The notes under the pieces: model-generated | What the model was told of the DNA's origin: nothing | Database searches by the model: none | What the model saw: the letters and a program-made list of their open reading frames with translations, nothing else | Made by a program: the position numbers and the translations under genes | DNA from: Lepidurus packardi | Taxonomy: Eukaryota > Arthropoda > Branchiopoda > Notostraca > Triopsidae | Direction: 5' to 3' | Assembly (NCBI GenBank): GCA_023053545.1 | Contig: JAKZAN010000006.1 | Location: 5,399,001 to 5,463,000, forward strand | DNA length: 64,000 nucleotides | Shown here: positions 12,173 to 23,386 of the stretch, piece by piece | Layout of the letters: each line of letters opens with the position of its first letter | Position numbering within the stretch: position 1 is the stretch's first letter

Positions 12173-12817
12173 ATGTCGTTGGCCAATTACGCTGCCAGGT
12201 AAGTAATGACTCAGAATTCATTCAAAAGAAATTGTCTGGAAATTATTTGGAAATTTTTAATTTAAAGCGTCCTCCCAACCGGGTACAACAATGCTTACCA
12301 GGGAATGGAACACACTCCTATTGGAAACCTGGCGGCCTTCAAGGGCGACCTACTCTACCCGCTGTTTACCATGGGATTCTTCATCCTTGGAGTGATCTTG
12401 ATTGTGAAGACCATCCTAGGCATGTTAGGACTTATCAAAGCAAAGGTGGCTGGAAGCACCCTCGATGGACTAGACATACGTAGCAGCCGTAAGCGGAGGA
12501 GTGCTGCGACATCTAACGCCGATTTGGATGAGCTCAACGCGTTGACTACCGTCATGATGGCCGCCATGGACAGCCAGGAGTGCTTGCAGCGCATGACGTG
12601 TGAATTGGGCGGGTTTGTGCGTAAATACGACAACAACCAGCTAATCGCTAGGTAAAGTTAAAAATCACCTGGAGATTCTTGTTAGTTTTTTTTTTTACTT
12701 GCATGTAGTATTGGTGAACGTTTGACGCCCAAACACTTAGCTCCTAGCTTCCGCATCTTCAAAATGGGCGACAACTGCGACAAATACCGTTGTGGCCATC
12801 TAGCGTACAAGAAATGA
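12173..12817 (+). CDS. Small Cys-containing membrane/secreted protein, DM4/DM12-like, 172 aa
   Basis: Exons are 12,173-12,198, 12,268-12,651 and 12,709-12,817 (TGA), with phases 2, 2 and terminal. The short first exon encodes MSLANYAA. Exon 2 carries a TM-like segment at about residues 45-70 (core GFFILGVILIVK), a basic RKRRS site that could be a furin-type cleavage site, and then CLQRMTCELG. Exon 3 ends in a C(5)-Y-x-C pattern (NCDKYRCG). Four cysteines with a CxxRxxCE-like signature resemble the arthropod DM4/DM12 family as I remember it; this is not certain. The neighbour at 11,248-11,836 is transcribed divergently and has a similarly minute first exon. An AATAAA follows at about 12,888. 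Confidence 0.7.
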
Positions 12818-12997
12818 AGCTCTTCTCGTAACGAAGTTGTTCTTTTCTAAACTGTTTCTTGCTCAGTAAGTTAAATGTATTCGGCGATAATAAAATATTC
12901 TTAAAAAATTGTGCTTCACTTCAGCAAAACTTGGATTGTGCAAAAGCTCTTCTTGGTTTTTTTATGCGCATAAACAGATAAAAATATTCTGAATTGT

Positions 12998-13607
12998 TTA
13001 GACGGTCATCGGATCAGTCTCTTTGTGTAAATCTGGTAGCCTCTGGTAACGGACTTTGATCTTGGAAAAGTAGAGGCCACAGATTTCTATGTAGGGTCCA
13101 CATAACCCTTGTAGGATGATCGAGCTCATATCTCGGAAAACTGAGCAGTTGATCTTCACGCAACGTAAACAAGGCACAAAGCACCAGATATGCTACGAAT
13201 TTACCAGAAAATCCGATAGATGGAAGGTCAATTTCAAGGTTAAACTTCAATTTTAGTGAATTTAATGGATTTTACCTCGAAGCTTAAGCAAGCAAATTGG
13301 CATCCCATGCAAAACGCCAGGATGGGAGCAAAAAGTACCGTCAAGAGCCGATAGCAACAGTTTTTGGTTGTTCGATAGCATTTATAGGAGCAATTCCAAG
13401 CACAATCATTACTTCGAATCCCTTCCGGCTCTCCGATAATATCATCCCAGGACACCTTCATAATCATGCATGAGTACGAGTAACCACAAGGAATAATCAC
13501 AATCAATAAAAGTAAATCAATTAATTATGAGGGTAGTTTATTACCTGGAGATGGTCATTCAAGTTGTTCGGATCTCTCTGCTTCATGTCAAAGTTCCGTA
13601 CATCCAT
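12998..13607 (-). CDS. Caveolin, 145 aa, three exons
   Basis: Caveolins are hairpin membrane proteins that oligomerise to form caveolae. The minus-strand exons are 13,607-13,545, 13,455-13,276 and 13,192-12,998 (TAA), all phase 0. The N-terminus has the caveolin-type RDPNNLNDHL before WDDIIGEPEG, which corresponds to the family signature FEDVIAEPEG. The scaffolding-domain equivalent follows (AWNCSYKCYRTTK..CYRLL), then the intramembrane hairpin and an HIW..VPC segment matching the canonical C-terminal half. The order and spacing fit the whole family domain. The protein is shorter than vertebrate caveolin-1 (178 aa) because of a brief N-terminus. It is odd in carrying about 14 cysteines, several inside the scaffolding region. 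A start at 13,607 is favoured because it opens directly onto the conserved RDP motif. Confidence 0.92.
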
Positions 13608-14729
13608 GATAGTGACGGGTGAATCAAGCTTGTACATATACGCTTTGCTTCTGTTGTAAAACTCTTACGTCTGTTTATAGACTCCGTTCCCTCCTAAGTT
13701 TAACCCAAAGTATTGGACCTCACCAACTTAACTACCTAAAGGTCCGAGCGCGACACAATAAAGGACAAATTATGTGTACTGTACGTGGTGTATAGTGTTG
13801 TATTGAGCTCCCCGGAGCTACGAACTATGAACGCTAGATACAGGGTTCCCATGGTGACTACGCGCAAACATAAAACATTGAATAGAAGCTGTACTTTCTG
13901 CTAATTACCTTGGCGTTCGCCAACGTCGTTAGTTTGGCGAAATAATAAAAAAAAGATATAAAAGTATAATAAAAAAGTGTTTAGAGCTTCAATGATGCTG
14001 CCAAGAGATGGCCTGTCGTGACCAAAAACTGATAAACGAAACGCATAATTGATGAAGTCATCTAACACTGAAGGGTCGAAACGTGATCGAAGGCCCTTCA
14101 CAAAAAATGCCAAGAAATAGGGCAAAAAATAATACAACTCAAAGGGTATTAGTGAGTAATTTTACTCATAATTTGTACGGAAAGGATTAGAGACGAAAGG
14201 TCGATTAAATAAACAGATCAATGTTATATACCATGAACGAAAAGAAAAAAACAATACTTCCATCCACACTCCTAATGGCAGCCTTTCAAAACCAAAACGA
14301 CCCAACCCGAATCCGCACTCGTTCATCCAGTCCGCCACAGCGGTTCGGGTCCGTTCAACTCCTAGAACGCGTTCAGCTATGATAGTGAGTAGTACCCCAA
14401 TTGGACCATCCCTTGCGGTTACGATACAGCTTGTCTATGTAAACAAACAATACATATTCGTTGCGAAATCTTGCGTAATGTATTGCGCAGTGAATGCAGA
14501 TTGAATATGGTTTCTAATAAGTATTGCTCTTGATAAAAGTGTTAAAGAAGCATTAAAGCCAACGATCGGTATCTGGTTCGCGTAAGAAACTGGCGAATGC
14601 GTTCATGGAAAACCGCGTTAGAAAGAGCCAATTTTGAAACAGTGGATTGATAGTATAAACAAGTTAGGACCTTCAACCATCAACTTGCTGAAACTACAAA
14701 ACAAGTCCAGTAACGTACTCAAAGAAGCG
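13608..14729. other. Intergenic stretch upstream of caveolin; family-shared DNA in its 3' half
   Basis: I recognise no confident gene. A minus-strand open frame at 13,901-14,137 has a weak look of a retrotransposon gag fragment and no more. The part from about 14,330 to 14,620 is homologous to 22,920-23,140, upstream of the third tandem gene (shared GTCCGTTCAACTCCT, TTGCGTAATGTATTGCGCAG and CGGTATCTGGTT), so it belongs to the duplicated unit of the gene family that follows. Confidence 0.5.
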
Positions 14730-14870
14730 TCTTATCTTGTCCAATCCTGACATCAATGTAAGGATCAGAACAGATGCATCTAAGCCAGAAATTGTAGATC
14801 TTTAGTGGTTTGCTTCTAGCCGCGTGATCTTCGACTCGGAGGAAGAAGAATATCTTCTTTGAACTTTTGG
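14730..14870 (+). promoter_or_regulatory. Family-shared promoter region of the first tandem gene
   Basis: This matches 18,770-18,920 (gene B) and 23,250-23,400 (gene C), including GTCTTATCTTGT, AATCCTGACA and AAGGATCAGAAC. In genes B and C the homologous block runs directly into the start codon. Here the matching position reads ATATCTTCTTTGA, so the ATG is changed, and about 310 extra bases follow before the start codon used at 15,177. Confidence 0.6.
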
Positions 14871-15176
14871 TTTGTATACACAAGAGTTAACCTTAAGGTC
14901 TCCAGTTCAGATCTCAATCATCATTCCAGGGATGAAATTCCTCCAATTGAGCTTGGCCAATACGGAAAAGAAGCTAAAGGTTACGTCTTGTCCTTAATTC
15001 CTAATTCACAACATAGTAACAGTCTAAGCGTCATGGTTTCGTACATCCATGATACAGGAGTAGAGTGCATCCTTGTACAGGGGTACAGTACATCCTAGTA
15101 CACGAGTCCGGCGAAGCGTCAATGTTCTATGCTGCAGGGCACATCACAGAACACTGTCAAGCTTCGAAACATCATA

Positions 15177-18100
15177 ATGCTACAGCCTTATTTAGTATGG
15201 CAGTGTGTCGTTTCCATAGTGCTGATAGTGAGTACTACCTTAACCCAATCCAAGATTAGCGACGAGTACAATCCATGGTCTGCGGTCGAAATTTCCCCGA
15301 TCGTGCTCTACCAAATCGACTATGGCTCTCGACGCGTCGAGATCCGGGAGCATGTCAAGAACCACGAGCAGACCGATGGCAAACGCAAGAAATACTATAT
15401 AGCACCTTTAGGCGAGTTGGTTCCGAGTACGGCGACCAGTAAATGGAACAACGGAACTCAAGAATTCGAGATGCGGTTCGCGGTTCGCATGTGGGATGAT
15501 AAACTGATCGAGACGGCGTGGGATTACTTGAAGAACAACGAAGAACCTAACCTGCCCCTGAGTCGAGTTCAAATGCTACCTATCCAGAGTCTGGCTTTAC
15601 GCTGTACAGGTTGTACAGGCTTTGGCCTCAACGGTAATGCGCTGCGAGTCTCTTCACTACCCCGACTCGCCTACTTCAGTGTGACCAGTGAAACAGCTGA
15701 CGATGGCGACCGTCTTGTTACGCTTATGAAAACGAACCCCGAGTACTTTGAAACCTTACGTCTGGTGTTTGCATTGCAAGGACAGCGCTTGGAAACGAGA
15801 GTGATCGCCGTCGAGTTCGACGTGACCCTCAACGGCGAGTTGTACAGCGAAATCAAGCGTCAATTCCCCGGGAAAGTAGCGGTTTACTTACTGCTTAAGG
15901 AAGAAGAACGCTTAAAAAGACAGTTTCGGAAAGATCTCCTGGCTGAACACCAATGGGAGTCTTCCGAGATCCAAGACAACTACGTAGAAGAGCTCAAGAC
16001 CGCTGTCCATAGTTTCCTAGTAGATAGTCGCCACGTTTCGTCTACCTTTAGCCTACATTCGTGGAACATCCTGCTCTGGTCCAACGATGCCGTTCCCATG
16101 CGTCCGGACCTTCTTGCGAATGAACTTACAGAGATTCATAACGGATCAATTGACCCACTAGTTCAGACAACGCTCCAGAATTGGTTCCAAGACGGTGTGC
16201 CCAAGACCGAAAGTGACGATACATCACGCCAAGGGACCGAAGTCGTTCTAAGGGAAGCGTTTCACGTGGACAACCCCGAGGAGTTTGTCAGGAAAGCTCG
16301 CGAATTTGTCCGCTGGAACGGCACTCACTTTGTAGCCAAACCTTTGTGGGTCACGAGGATCAACCTTTACGAACGAATCGACCCTAAGAACGATGGAAGC
16401 TTTCAATTAACGGTCAAGTTCTACCCCGCTGCCCTCGACAGAGATGTCAGTATCCTTACCGAGGATCTTCCCGACCAAAAATCAGTAATCTTAGCTGAAC
16501 TATCCATAATTACAAAGGTAAGAGCATAATATACTAATGTCAGTAGTAACAGAAGTATCTTAGTTCTTGGAGACAAACATTACCAAGGAAATCCAGCATC
16601 TCAAAGACAGAAGTATGGAAAGCGAGAAGGTTCAGACCGCCCGAAAGCAGTACTTGGCGACTGGAGACGTTACGGCGACCAATACCTCAATCCTGGTAGA
16701 CCGACAAGACCTGGCCACTTTAGCGAGCTTGGTAGCGCACTACCATAGCAAAGTGTACGTCCCGAACGAGCCGGTCTGGTACAGCTCCGTTCGTCGTCTT
16801 AGTCTCAACGACGCCATCAACAGCTTGAGCCAATACGGCTTGGTTAGCTATCTACCGCCTGCACAACCTCTTTGGTAACTTCTAACTCCGCTTTTTAAAA
16901 ACTTTCATGCATAAAGCTCGGATCATACAAATCTGATTAGTTTGTCTAATACTTCGAAGACCTTTATGGTTACAGTAACATTTCAAATCTAATTTACATT
17001 TAGGGTGGCTTACATCAATGGAAAAGATACAACACTGGCGTTGCGCAATTTCTGGAGTAAATCAACTACCAAGAGCACAACCATCCAGCTTGTCACGAAT
17101 AATACATCCTTTGTTTGGGATCCAGTCAATAACAAGCTGATGTTCTTCAATGGGAAGAATTTACGAGAGGTAATCTGCTACAGTAATCTGTACTAGCTTT
17201 AACATGTAAGACGTCTTTAGGCAAACTAACGTAATGATATTTATACAGTTTCCATACGAGCAAAGTAGACACTACAACAATGAGAATATCGAGAGAATAA
17301 TTAAGACTGACGGGCCCTGGCGGCAGATCCTAGACATGAGTTTTGACTGGATTACGCGGAACCTCTTCATCCTGTCCAGTACGAACTACTTTATATTCGT
17401 TCTGTCAATTGAGAAACCCTACACTTGGACGCAACTCAAGTGCTCCCAAACCAACGACGTGGTAGAGAAAATCCAAGTAGATCCAACAGGAGGGTACGTA
17501 CGATCTTCTAAAGCCTTCAGTCAAGTTTGAGCTGACATAATATTCATTTTTTACAGATACCTGTTCTGGGCGGCTGATTCATCCTATATTCGACGGAGTT
17601 GGCTCAACGGAAGTAACCTGACAACAATCTGGAACCCCGAACGACCTTACAACATCAGCGCTTGGAGTTTAACCATAGATCACGAAACTGGAACGTTACA
17701 TGCAATCGATTCGACCCAGAAAATGATACTTGAACTCAGCCGAGAGGGAGACCTTCTAAGAACCATTCCTCTGAAATGGGCTAACGGAGAGGTACACATG
17801 TCAATACAGTACTGTGACGTTAGAAATTAACTTAACTAATTACCGAACAGGAAGCGAATCTCTTCGCTACAAATAGAAATCTAAACAAAGTTCCTAACGG
17901 ATTTGTCGTTATGAGTGACGAAAGCTTGTATTTCATCGATTTGCGGACAGAAATCGTTCATGTGGTCGATCATGAACAATTTTCGACTACGACGCGCTAC
18001 CACGTGTTTTATCCAGATTCAGAGTCATTTCCTCTAACTACCAATCCTTGCAGAAGGGAAAAGACTTCGACTTGCCTTCAATATCCGAACTATTATAACT

Positions 18101-18195
18101 CAGCTCAAGACTGTATGGAATACGAGTTTACACCTACAGTTTGTGGAGACAATATTTGTCTCCATAATCCTACTGGCAACTACACGTGCCACTAA
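15177..18195 (+). CDS. Tandem gene A: secreted YWTD-repeat protein, 880 aa, six exons
   Basis: Exons are 15,177-16,517, 16,564-16,874, 17,004-17,169, 17,249-17,493, 17,557-17,791 and 17,851-18,195. The start at 15,177 is chosen because it opens a signal peptide (MLQPYLVWQCVVSIVLIV) that aligns end to end with those of genes B and C; an earlier in-frame ATG at 15,129 would bury it. Exon 1 encodes a long N-terminal region with VRMWDD, QMLPI and CTGCTGFG motifs that I cannot name. Exons 3-6 carry LDL-receptor class B-like repeats (FVWDPVNNKLMFF, SFDWITRNLFIL, VDPTGGYLFWA..SWLNGSN, IDHETGTLHAID). The C-terminus is an EGF-like remnant (CLHNPTGNYTC). It is probably extracellular; ligand and role are unknown. 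Confidence 0.85.
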
Positions 18196-18834
18196 AAGCT
18201 ACGGTGTCATCCTAACGATCAACTCGACAACAACAACAAAATCTGAAAAACGGCAATTAAGGGAAACTTTGGGGAATCAACAATCAGTGATTTACTTAAC
18301 GTTTGCAGAAAATGGAAATGAAAGGGAAAAGCACCAAGTTGGTCAAACCAAAAAAATTTGCTTGCGTTATTTGTAGTGATATAGTTCAATATAACCACAA
18401 AAGCAACACTGTTTCTGATTCTTTCACTTTTAGATGATTTACCCAAAAACAGGACGCAAACACAACATGATGACAGATTCACATATCTTTTCACCCAATA
18501 AATACGCAATTCATAAAACAGTAAATAGAATAAACAGAACTGCAGTGCAGACGGAGAAGCGTAAATGTAAACCGTCCTCACTTTAGAATTGAACAAAAAC
18601 ATGTTCATGAGAGATGAGATGAGATGAACATGAGATGTTCATGGATGTACTGTACGTGCTAGGAAGAGCTTGTTTTGCACAAGTGGAGTACTAGTATATA
18701 CAATGTTAGACCTTCAACCACAACTAGCTGTCGCTACCCAAGCAATTTTCGTTTACATGCTCATAGAAGAGTCTTATCTTGTTCAATCCTGACAAGCATA
18801 TAAGGATCAGAACGGGTTACTTATACGCAGGAAA
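18196..18834. other. Spacer between tandem genes A and B
   Basis: The first 170 bp after gene A match the 3' flank of gene C (26,417-26,590). A block at about 18,425-18,470 (GATGATTTACCCAAAAAC, then ACGCAAACACAA) recurs at about 22,497-22,540 and 26,956-26,995. An AATAAA lies near 18,498. A short GAGATGAGATGAACATG repeat lies at 18,608-18,645. The last 120 bp are the promoter block of gene B. Confidence 0.6.
18799..18804 (+). promoter_or_regulatory. TATA-like box of tandem gene B
   Basis: TATAAG in the context AGCATATAAGGATCAGAAC lies 105 bp before the ATG at 18,904. The surrounding ~120 bp is conserved upstream of genes A and C, although the TATA core itself differs there (TGTAAG in A, TTTAAG in C). 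Confidence 0.4.
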
Positions 18835-18903
18835 TTGTATGTTTGGCAGTTTCATTCTAGCCTCGTAGAAGCAAAGTCTGATCGTCGACTTGGAGGGAGA
18901 ACA

Positions 18904-21900
18904 ATGTCGTCTTTGACAGTTACGTGTTCGGGTGTTACACTGCTTTTAGTTCTTGGTGCCACCTTAACCCATTCGCAGAACTACTACCAAAATGATAATC
19001 TTGCTTGGGAAAGGTTCAATATTTCATCTGTTGTATTTGACCATATCGAGTACCATTCCCGACGAGTTGAAATCTGGGAGCACACCAAAAACCAGGAGCA
19101 GGCAGACGCGAAACGTAAGAGATACTACCTAACACCTTTATGTGAGTTGGATCCGACTACAGCGGCCACAAACTGGAACAATGTGACTCGGGAGTTCCAG
19201 GTCAGGTTCGCGGTTCGCATGTGGGACGACCCAATGATCGATGCAGCATGGAAGCACTTGAAGGATACAGAAGAGCCGAAGCTACAGATCAACCGTGTCC
19301 AAATGCTTCCGATCCAAACCGTTGCTCTGCGCTGCCCCAGCTGTAAAGGCTTTGGCATCAACGGAAACGCGATTCAAGTCACCTCACTACCCAAACAGGT
19401 CTACTTCAACTTGCACTGCGACACCACTGAAGGGTGTGCCCACCTTGCAACGCTCATGAAGAGTAACCCCGAGCAGTTTCAAATTTTAAAACTCCTGTTT
19501 GCCTTCCAAGGTCAGCAGTTACATGAAAAGACTATCTCCATAGACTTCGAGGCTGTACTGAACGGTGACCTCCTTTCAAACGTCAAAGAACTACTGCCCG
19601 GAAAGCAATCCGCGTACTTGCTATCCGAAGACGCACGCCTTCTAATAAGGCAGTCCTTACAAGATATCCAATCGGGATATCTCCAGGACTCGGTCATCCT
19701 AGAAAGTAACTACGTAAAACGGCTAAACGCTTCCTTGAACAGTTACCTAGTCCAAGGTGGAAGAGACGCAGCAAAGTTTACATCAGACCAATGGGATTCG
19801 GTGTTTTGGCCCACAGATACTGGCATACCTCGTCCGGATATCTTAACCAAGAGACTTACGGAGATTCACGGTCATCTTTCGAAGAAGACTTCCCCTCTCT
19901 TAAGAAACGAGACGATTAAGAAAGCGTTAGAAAACATATTCACGGACGTTCCATCAAAAACCGGCAACGATTCGACGTCGCGTGAAGCTGCCGAGACAGA
20001 AATGCGTCTAACGTTCGGAGCGGATAACGTCGAGAAGTTTGTGAATCATGCTCGAAAGTTTGTCCGTTGGAGTGGCAGCAAATTTGCTACCAAATCAATG
20101 CCTCTGAAGAATATACGGCTCTTTAAAGGAACCGATCCAAAACCCAGCATCCATCCAAAACAGGAAATACCCTTACATGAATCTAAACCTCCTACGAATG
20201 ACGGCGGGTTTAGTTTAGCTGTCAAATTTTATCCGTCCATGCTCATCAGGGACGTTAGTGTCCAACCCGAAGACGTCATAGCTGACCAGCAGGTTGCAGA
20301 GGACAGACAGGTATGGTTAGACTTTTAGTTCTAGTAATGTCACTTCAAACCCTCTCTTCGTGGCGCAGGCTAACATGACCAGGGAAATCGAAGAGCTTAG
20401 AGCTATGGTTGTTCAAATTCAAAGCGATCAAAACAGTCAACTAAAGCAAACTGCTATGTTAGATAGTCAGCCAAGTCGTGGGATTGTAACGGCCCGTTCT
20501 TTGTGGAGCCTGCAGCGAACCGAGAATGGAACCCACCTAACTGGCAACACAACAAGCTCAACTGGAAGCTACGGAGTACCCGAAGAAGCCTTGGCGAACC
20601 TACTGTTCTTGATAGCTCATTTCCACAGTAAAACTTACGTTCCCAGCGAACCCCTCTGGTACAGCTCCCTTAGTCTACAAGCTAACGATGTCATCAACAG
20701 CTTTAAACATTACGGATTAGTGAGCTACCTGCCGCCGAAGGAACCACTCTGGTATGTTTCCAGAACCATACCTTAACTGTCTTCTAAACATCTTGTTATT
20801 TGACCTCAAACTACAGGATAGCTTACGTAAGCGGATCATCTAGCAAAGAAGCACGTCTTACGTTGCGTAATTTCTGGAGTAACTCGACCATCCAGAATAA
20901 GGTTGATCTAATCCTAACCGATACACCTTTCGTTTGGGATCCTTTGAAAGGCAGTCTTCTGTACTTCAGTGGGAAGACATTACAGAAAGTATTGAACTAG
21001 TTAAACAAATCTTATAGATTGATCTCGACTATAGAGAGAGTTGTGACTTATCGTTTCAGTACTCTGTGAAAGGGTTGGAAGTCCAATTAATCACCGAGGC
21101 TCCGTGGAAAAACATTGCTGAATTGAGTTTCGATTGGACTTCGAAGAATCTGTACATCCTCTCTAAAAGTAATTTCATCTTCGTTCAATCGACTGAGAGA
21201 CCTTACAGTTGGATCCAACTCAAATGCTTCGACATCGAGCGAATCATGGTGGATCCTCACGGAGGGTAAGCATCGATTCATTTAAACAAATTAAAGAACC
21301 CTAAGATATTGGTATTGGAAGATATAAGGGCAATACTCTTTAACTGTTACATACTTTCATAGGTACCTATTTTGGATCGCCCAGTCGTCACCGTTCATTC
21401 GACGCAGTTGGCTAGATTGCAGCAACGTGACTACCATTTGGGGTCTCGATCAGCCGTTCAATATCAGCTCCTGGTGTTTGACCATGGACTACAAATCAGG
21501 GACGTTGTACGTTGTAGATTCTTCCGAGCGACTTATCATTGCTCTCGATCGCAACGGCCAAGTCTTGAGGACCATCCAGCCACGATGGGCTGACGGCACT
21601 GTACACAGTCTTCACTTTGATCGCTTGAATGATTTACTAAAATCGGGTTTCCTTAGGAGGCGAGTCTATTTGCGGGGCAGAAGAACCTAAACGTTGTTCC
21701 CAATGGCTTAGTCGTTATGGATGACCAGTACCTCTACTACCTAGACTTACACACCGAAACTGTACATAAGGTCCACCATGAACCTTTATCACCAACGACC
21801 CGTGTTTTCGTCTTCAGCTCGGATTCGAGTTGGTACCCTACTTCTAGCACTCCGTGCAGCGTTTTTATAAGTGAAGAATGCTTCCGCTACGCTACTACTA

Positions 21901-22052
21901 CTACTCAACCCCAATATCATTATCACTACAACAGAGACTACGACAATTTACCTAACATAGATACACAGAAATGCTTGGAATACGGTATTGTTCAAGCTTG
22001 TGAGCAGAAAGTATGTCTCCATAACCCTGCTGGGCAGAAAACTTGTCACTAA
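18904..22052 (+). CDS. Tandem gene B: secreted YWTD-repeat protein, 933 aa, six exons
   Basis: Exons are 18,904-20,310, 20,369-20,751, 20,817-20,988, 21,060-21,265, 21,363-21,600 and 21,657-22,052, with the same six-exon phase pattern as genes A and C. The start is the second in-frame ATG because it directly opens a signal peptide (MSSLTVTCSG then LLLVLGATLTHS). The architecture is the same: N-terminal region with VRMWDD, CPSCKGFG and PEQFQILKLLFAF; a linker; LDL-receptor class B-like repeats (SFDWTSKNLYILS, VDPHGGYLFWI, MDYKSGTLYVVD, MDDQYLYYLDL); and a CLHNPAGQKTC tail. It differs from A and C in about 20 extra residues near the end of exon 1 and in a Tyr/His-rich insert before the tail. 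AATAAA follows at about 22,121. Confidence 0.85.
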
Positions 22053-23386
22053 AATTCTACCTTTCATTATTATAACTAACGATTGAGTTCTAGCTACTGA
22101 ATGAAAGCTTCGTGCTACAAATAAAACTACTGCTGAAAAAGAGTGGTCCCATTTTTTTTAGTAATATATCCAGTCAACGCAATACTCAGATTTTTTCTTT
22201 TTACTAGATGGCAGTTTGAAACTGAGCAACGGCATTTTATTTTTCTTGTTGTTTTGAAAGCTACAAGGCTTCAAAAGAAACTGGCAGAAACTTTTCTGGC
22301 TACAAGGCTTCAAAGAAACTGGCACATTAAGGGAGTTCCCATATATTCACAACAATTAAATAAACTTATATTTAAGGATGTAAGAGAGGAGTTTTCTTGC
22401 TTAGTAATCACTGACATTGTAAAAATAATTCCTAAAGCTTAATTAAGATTTCTCACTTACCTGTGAGTATGAAGTTTTTTCTGATAGCTTCACTGTTAGA
22501 TGATTTACCACAAAACTGGACGCAAACACAAACTAGTAAAAGATTCACATTACCTTTCACACAATAAATACGTGATTTTAACACCGTAAACATAATATGT
22601 AGTACTGCAGACAAAGAAGCTTAAACGAAAACACTCCAGAACGTTCGACTGAAAACGTTCGCAAGTTCAAACAAGTGCTTACAAGCTCTCCCAATAACTG
22701 GCGTTAGCAGCATACGGAGCTAAAGGTACCATTTCAGGCACTTGCGCCGCATGGCCGGTCTAGAAAGTGTTACCTTTAGAACAATGGTAAATGTAATTTT
22801 CCGGACCAAAACGATGCTACCTATAAATCTACCAATTTAATTTGAATTACGACAGTAGTAAGCTAAGCTACGGAAATTTTAATGACACGTTCCTAAATGT
22901 CAACTAAACGTACATTTGTACGTTTAGTCCGTTCAACTCCTTCAAAGTGTTCATCTATAGAAATGAGCGTTAGAATAGTTTGCGTAATGTATTGCGCAGC
23001 GCTTTTTGAGTGAATGTTGTTTCTAACTAGTATTGCTCCTTGAGGAAACTTTAAAGAAGCAATAAAGCTTCAACGAACAAGACACTCCACCGGTATCTGG
23101 TTTCGAGTAAGAAACTGGAGCAGACTTTCACGGATGTACGCATTAGGAAAAAGTTATTTGCGCAAGTGGATGGATAGTATATACAATGTTAGACCTTCAA
23201 CCTCAACTAGCTGTCGCTACCAAAGAAATTTCCGTTTACATGCTCATAGAAGAGTCTTATCTTGTCCAATTCTGACATCAATTTAAGGATCAGAACGGGT
23301 TACATATACGCAGGAAATTGTATGTTTGGCAGTTTCATCCTAGCCTCGTAGAACCAAAGTCTGATCGTCGACTTGGAGGGAGAACA
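22053..23386. other. Spacer and promoter region between tandem genes B and C
   Basis: This contains an imperfect repeat at 22,258-22,325 (GCTACAAGGCTTCAAA twice), the array-wide GATTTACC..ACGCAAACAC block at about 22,497-22,540, and a segment at 22,660-22,850 that recurs after gene C at about 27,010-27,170. From 22,920 it matches the region upstream of gene A, and from 23,160 the promoter of gene B. No separate gene is seen. Confidence 0.6.

Noticed and set aside
13901..14137. Possible Ty3/gypsy-type gag fragment (FVKGLRSRFDP, LDDFINYAFRL)
   Set aside because: The resemblance is short and weak; no other retroelement parts, LTRs or flanking frames are visible.
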